8,061 nucleotides of DNA from NCBI GenBank assembly GCA_009996555.1, contig JAACZX010000097.1:1-8061 (forward strand). The letters are read 5' to 3'. How positions within the stretch are numbered: position 1 is the first letter of the stretch; every line of letters begins with the position of its first letter. The DNA is from Chitinophagaceae bacterium (GTDB taxonomy: Bacteria; Bacteroidota; Bacteroidia; Chitinophagales; Chitinophagaceae). Made by a program: the position numbers and the translations under genes. Of this stretch, positions 6,373-8,061 are shown one piece after another. The notes under the pieces were generated by a model. It did no database searches and had not been told where the DNA came from. It saw only the letters and a program-made list of their open reading frames with translations.

Positions 6373-7059
6373 ATGAAACACTTACTTCTTCTTCATGGCG
6401 CTGTTGGCGCAAAAGAGCAACTGCAACCGTTGGCTGATCTGTTGAAAGATGAATACAGCATTCACCTGTTTAATTTCAATGGACATGGAGGTAAGCCATT
6501 TGCTGCTGATGAATTTTCGATCAGCAGTTTTGCAAATGAACTACATGCGTTTGTAGTGGAAAAGCAAATTGAACATGCTTGTGTATTTGGTTACAGCATG
6601 GGTGGTTATGTTGCCTTGTTCCTTGCAAAAAAATATCCTTCACTGTTTAGCAAAGCAGTTACACTGGCAACAAAATTTCACTGGAATGAAAATATTGCTG
6701 CAAAAGAAGCAGCTATGCTTAACCCGGAAGTTATTCTTGAAAAACTGCCTGCATTTGCAGCGCAGTTGAAAGATCGTCATCAACCCAACGATTGGCAACA
6801 GGTACTTGTAAAAACAAAAGAGATGTTGCTGCAGATGGGAAAGGAAAATCCATTACAGTTGCATGATTATGCTGCCATCACAACTCCTGTTTGCTTATTA
6901 CTTGGCGATAACGATAAAATGGTAACAAAAGAAGAAACAACAGCTGTGCAGCAACGATTACCAAATGCAGAATTTCAGTTACTGCAAAACACGGCACACC
7001 CCATTGAGAAAACAGATCTGCAACAGCTGGCATCTGTCATCAGGAATTTTTGCAATTGA
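6373..7059 (+). CDS. alpha/beta hydrolase
   Basis: A 228-residue cytoplasmic alpha/beta-hydrolase fold enzyme without a signal peptide. Near the N-terminus LLLLHGAVGA (4-13) gives the oxyanion-hole turn, and FNGHGGKP (35-42) is the usual loop after strand 4. The nucleophile elbow is GYSMGG with S75. The acid is probably D181 in LLGDNDKMV (176-184), with D179 nearby, and the base is H209 in NTAHPIEKT. The complete triad means it should be an active serine hydrolase (esterase, lipase or C-C bond hydrolase type), but the cap region (about residues 103-160), which sets specificity, is not one I recognise. It sits 20 nt after the phosphoesterase and 18 nt before the acetyltransferase, so is probably translated from the same message. 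The ATG at 6373 directly starts the first beta strand, which fixes the start well. Confidence 0.9.
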   Translation: MKHLLLLHGAVGAKEQLQPLADLLKDEYSIHLFNFNGHGGKPFAADEFSISSFANELHAFVVEKQIEHACVFGYSMGGYVALFLAKKYPSLFSKAVTLATKFHWNENIAAKEAAMLNPEVILEKLPAFAAQLKDRHQPNDWQQVLVKTKEMLLQMGKENPLQLHDYAAITTPVCLLLGDNDKMVTKEETTAVQQRLPNAEFQLLQNTAHPIEKTDLQQLASVIRNFCN

Positions 7060-7077
7060 TTTTATTAATTTCATCAC

Positions 7078-7509
7078 ATGATCAGATTAGCAACAGCGAA
7101 AGATTATCCTGCGTTGATTGATGTGTGGGAGCAAGCGGTAAGAGCAACACATCATTTTTTACCGGAAGATTACCTGCAGGAAATAAAGCGTTTGCTGCCG
7201 GGTATTTTTCCTGCTGTTCCTGTTTACGTGTATGAAAATGACGAAAAGGAATTACTTGCTTTTACAGGTGTTGCCAATGAAACAATTGAAATGTTGTTTC
7301 TTCACCCAACAGCAATGGGTAAAGGCATCGGCAGAATGATGTTGCAATATTCCATTGAAATACTCGGCGGAAAAAAGCTTGAGGTGAATGAACAGAATGA
7401 ACAGGCTGTTGCTTTTTATCAGCACATGGGCTTTCATATTACAGGCCGCAAAGAACTGGATGGGTTAAACAGGCCATTTCCATTGCTGATCATGGAGTAT
7501 CGTTCATGA
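7078..7509 (+). CDS. yjaB: YjaB-like GNAT family N-acetyltransferase
   Basis: This 143-residue protein transfers an acetyl group from acetyl-CoA. The GNAT core is visible: IRLATAKDYPALIDVWEQAV (2-21), VRATHHFLPEDY (21-32), strand 4 TIEMLFLHP (69-77), then the acetyl-CoA pyrophosphate loop GKGIGRMM (81-88). The C-terminal half, with VNEQNEQAVAFYQHMGF (103-119), TGRKELDGLNRPFPLL (122-137) and Y114 in the position of the general acid, closely resembles E. coli YjaB as I remember it. That resemblance covers the whole length, so the symbol is given as a family assignment, not proof of orthology. YjaB has been reported to acetylate protein lysines, but its physiological substrate is uncertain. The gene follows the alpha/beta hydrolase by 18 nt and is probably the last gene of the operon that starts with the phosphoesterase. 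Confidence 0.88.
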   Translation: MIRLATAKDYPALIDVWEQAVRATHHFLPEDYLQEIKRLLPGIFPAVPVYVYENDEKELLAFTGVANETIEMLFLHPTAMGKGIGRMMLQYSIEILGGKKLEVNEQNEQAVAFYQHMGFHITGRKELDGLNRPFPLLIMEYRS

Positions 7510-7537
7510 TCCATACTTCTCTTCTGCAATCATCAGT

Positions 7538-7568
7538 TTTGCCGTATAGGAATCTTGCTTTAGTTTAG
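7538..7568 (+). promoter_or_regulatory. probable promoter of the HipA-like kinase gene
   Basis: TTTG at 7538-7541 and TAGTTTAG at 7561-7568 (one mismatch to TAnnTTTG) are separated by 19 nt, the ideal spacing. Transcription would begin about 7574 and the leader would be about 10 nt. The 75-nt gap after the acetyltransferase fits an independent transcription unit. Confidence 0.45.
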
Positions 7569-7580
7569 CAGCCAGCTAAA
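7564..7580. repeat. inverted repeat overlapping the kinase promoter
   Basis: TTTAGC (7564-7569) and GCTAAA (7575-7580) are perfect reverse complements around AGCCA. The left arm lies inside the proposed -7 box and the right arm just before the start codon, so it could be an operator or a leader hairpin limiting expression. Six-base arms are modest evidence. Confidence 0.4.
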
Positions 7581-7584
7581 AAGA

Positions 7585-8061
7585 ATGAACTCATCAACCG
7601 ATATACGAACAGTACAGGTTACACGCTATGTTACTCCTTTGCGTGAAGGAGGATCATTGCCCGCTATTGCCGAAGCTGATGATGGCTTTTTATATGTGTT
7701 GAAGTTTCGTGGAGCAGGACAGGGACGCAAAGCTCTTGTGGCTGATTTTATTGGTGCTGAAGTTGCACGTGCAATAGGATTAAAAGTTCCTGAACTGGTG
7801 TTTGCGGAACTGGATGAAGCTTTTGGCCGCACCGAACCTGATGAAGAAATACAAGACCTGCTGAAAGCAAGCCGTGGATTGAACCTGGGTGTGCATTATT
7901 TATCCGGCGCTATCACCTATGATCCGGCAGTAAACAAAGCAGCTTCATTACTGGCATCAAAAATTGTATGGCTTGATGCGTTGTTGATGAATGTTGATCG
8001 TACAGCACGCAACACCAATATGCTCATGTGGCGGAATGAACTGTGGCTCATTGATCATGGC
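7585..8061 (+). CDS. HipA family kinase (HipA_2 type), N-terminal part (cut by window edge)
   Basis: The frame is open from ATG 7585 to the right edge (159 codons, no stop). The start is supported by AAAAAGA directly upstream and the promoter-like element. Family-like sequence begins at VTRYVTPLREGGSLPAIAEA (12-31). DDGFLYVLKFRGAGQGRKAL (32-51) carries the likely ATP-binding lysine K40 and a glycine-containing loop. EPDEEIQDLLKASRGLNLG (84-102) is a further family block. NVDRTARNTNML (136-147) resembles the catalytic D-to-N loop of HipA-like kinases, and LIDHG (155-159) should supply the metal-binding aspartate D157. From memory this matches the HipA-like kinase domain whose gene is often followed by a DUF3037 gene; that neighbour would lie beyond the window. 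No HipB-like antitoxin gene precedes it, so a toxin-antitoxin role is not implied. Its substrate is unknown. Confidence 0.82.
   Translation, partial: MNSSTDIRTVQVTRYVTPLREGGSLPAIAEADDGFLYVLKFRGAGQGRKALVADFIGAEVARAIGLKVPELVFAELDEAFGRTEPDEEIQDLLKASRGLNLGVHYLSGAITYDPAVNKAASLLASKIVWLDALLMNVDRTARNTNMLMWRNELWLIDHG

Noticed and set aside
7646..7659. AAGGAGGATCATTG, resembling a ribosome site followed by TTG
   Set aside because: It encodes the conserved REGGSL block of the HipA-like kinase; starting there would remove family-conserved residues.

Overview
The window looks like ordinary chromosomal DNA from a Bacteroidota bacterium, probably of the Chitinophagaceae type. This is inferred from several things. 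Start codons lack clear Shine-Dalgarno sequences. Several upstream regions carry matches to the Bacteroidota promoter pattern (TTTG, about 19-22 nt, TAnnTTTG). Two secreted proteins have signal peptides ending in A-Q. The gene families are typical of the group: a compact GH20 hexosaminidase, a PD40 propeller protein, a Tat-exported phosphoesterase and an IGHMBP2-like helicase. Base composition is moderately AT-rich and looks even throughout. I see no transposase, integrase, tRNA, rRNA or CRISPR array.

Left part (1-2809, minus strand), in transcription order: a secreted GH20 beta-N-acetylhexosaminidase, an unrecognised acidic 166-residue protein, an unrecognised small protein of about 83 residues, and the N-terminal 115 residues of an IGHMBP2-like superfamily 1 helicase that runs off the left edge. 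Gaps are 20, 53 and 8 nt, so these may be read together, possibly with an extra promoter before the small gene.

Middle (2810-2950): a 141-bp divergent control region with two abutting inverted repeats and a plausible promoter for the rightward gene. There is no gene-free stretch longer than 300 bases in the window.

Right part (2951-8061, plus strand): a secreted PD40/TolB-like propeller protein; a PhnB-like VOC-fold protein; a divergent endonuclease III-type DNA glycosylase; a Tat-dependent, probably lipid-anchored metallophosphoesterase with an Fn3-like N-terminal domain; an alpha/beta hydrolase; a YjaB-like GNAT acetyltransferase; and the first 159 residues of a HipA-family (HipA_2 type) kinase cut by the right edge. 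Phosphoesterase, hydrolase and acetyltransferase are spaced by 20 and 18 nt and are probably one operon. The propeller, VOC, phosphoesterase and kinase genes each have a promoter-like element upstream.

The genes do not form an obvious single pathway. Hexosaminidase and phosphoesterase act outside the cytoplasm on amino sugars and phosphate esters; the glycosylase and helicase belong to DNA or RNA maintenance; the rest are general metabolic or regulatory enzymes. I found no convincing new multi-gene system. The items most worth a second look are the two unknown genes ahead of the helicase, the glycosylase with a shortened iron-sulfur cysteine spacing, the paired inverted repeats at 2849-2886, and the truncated HipA-like kinase with a hairpin over its promoter.
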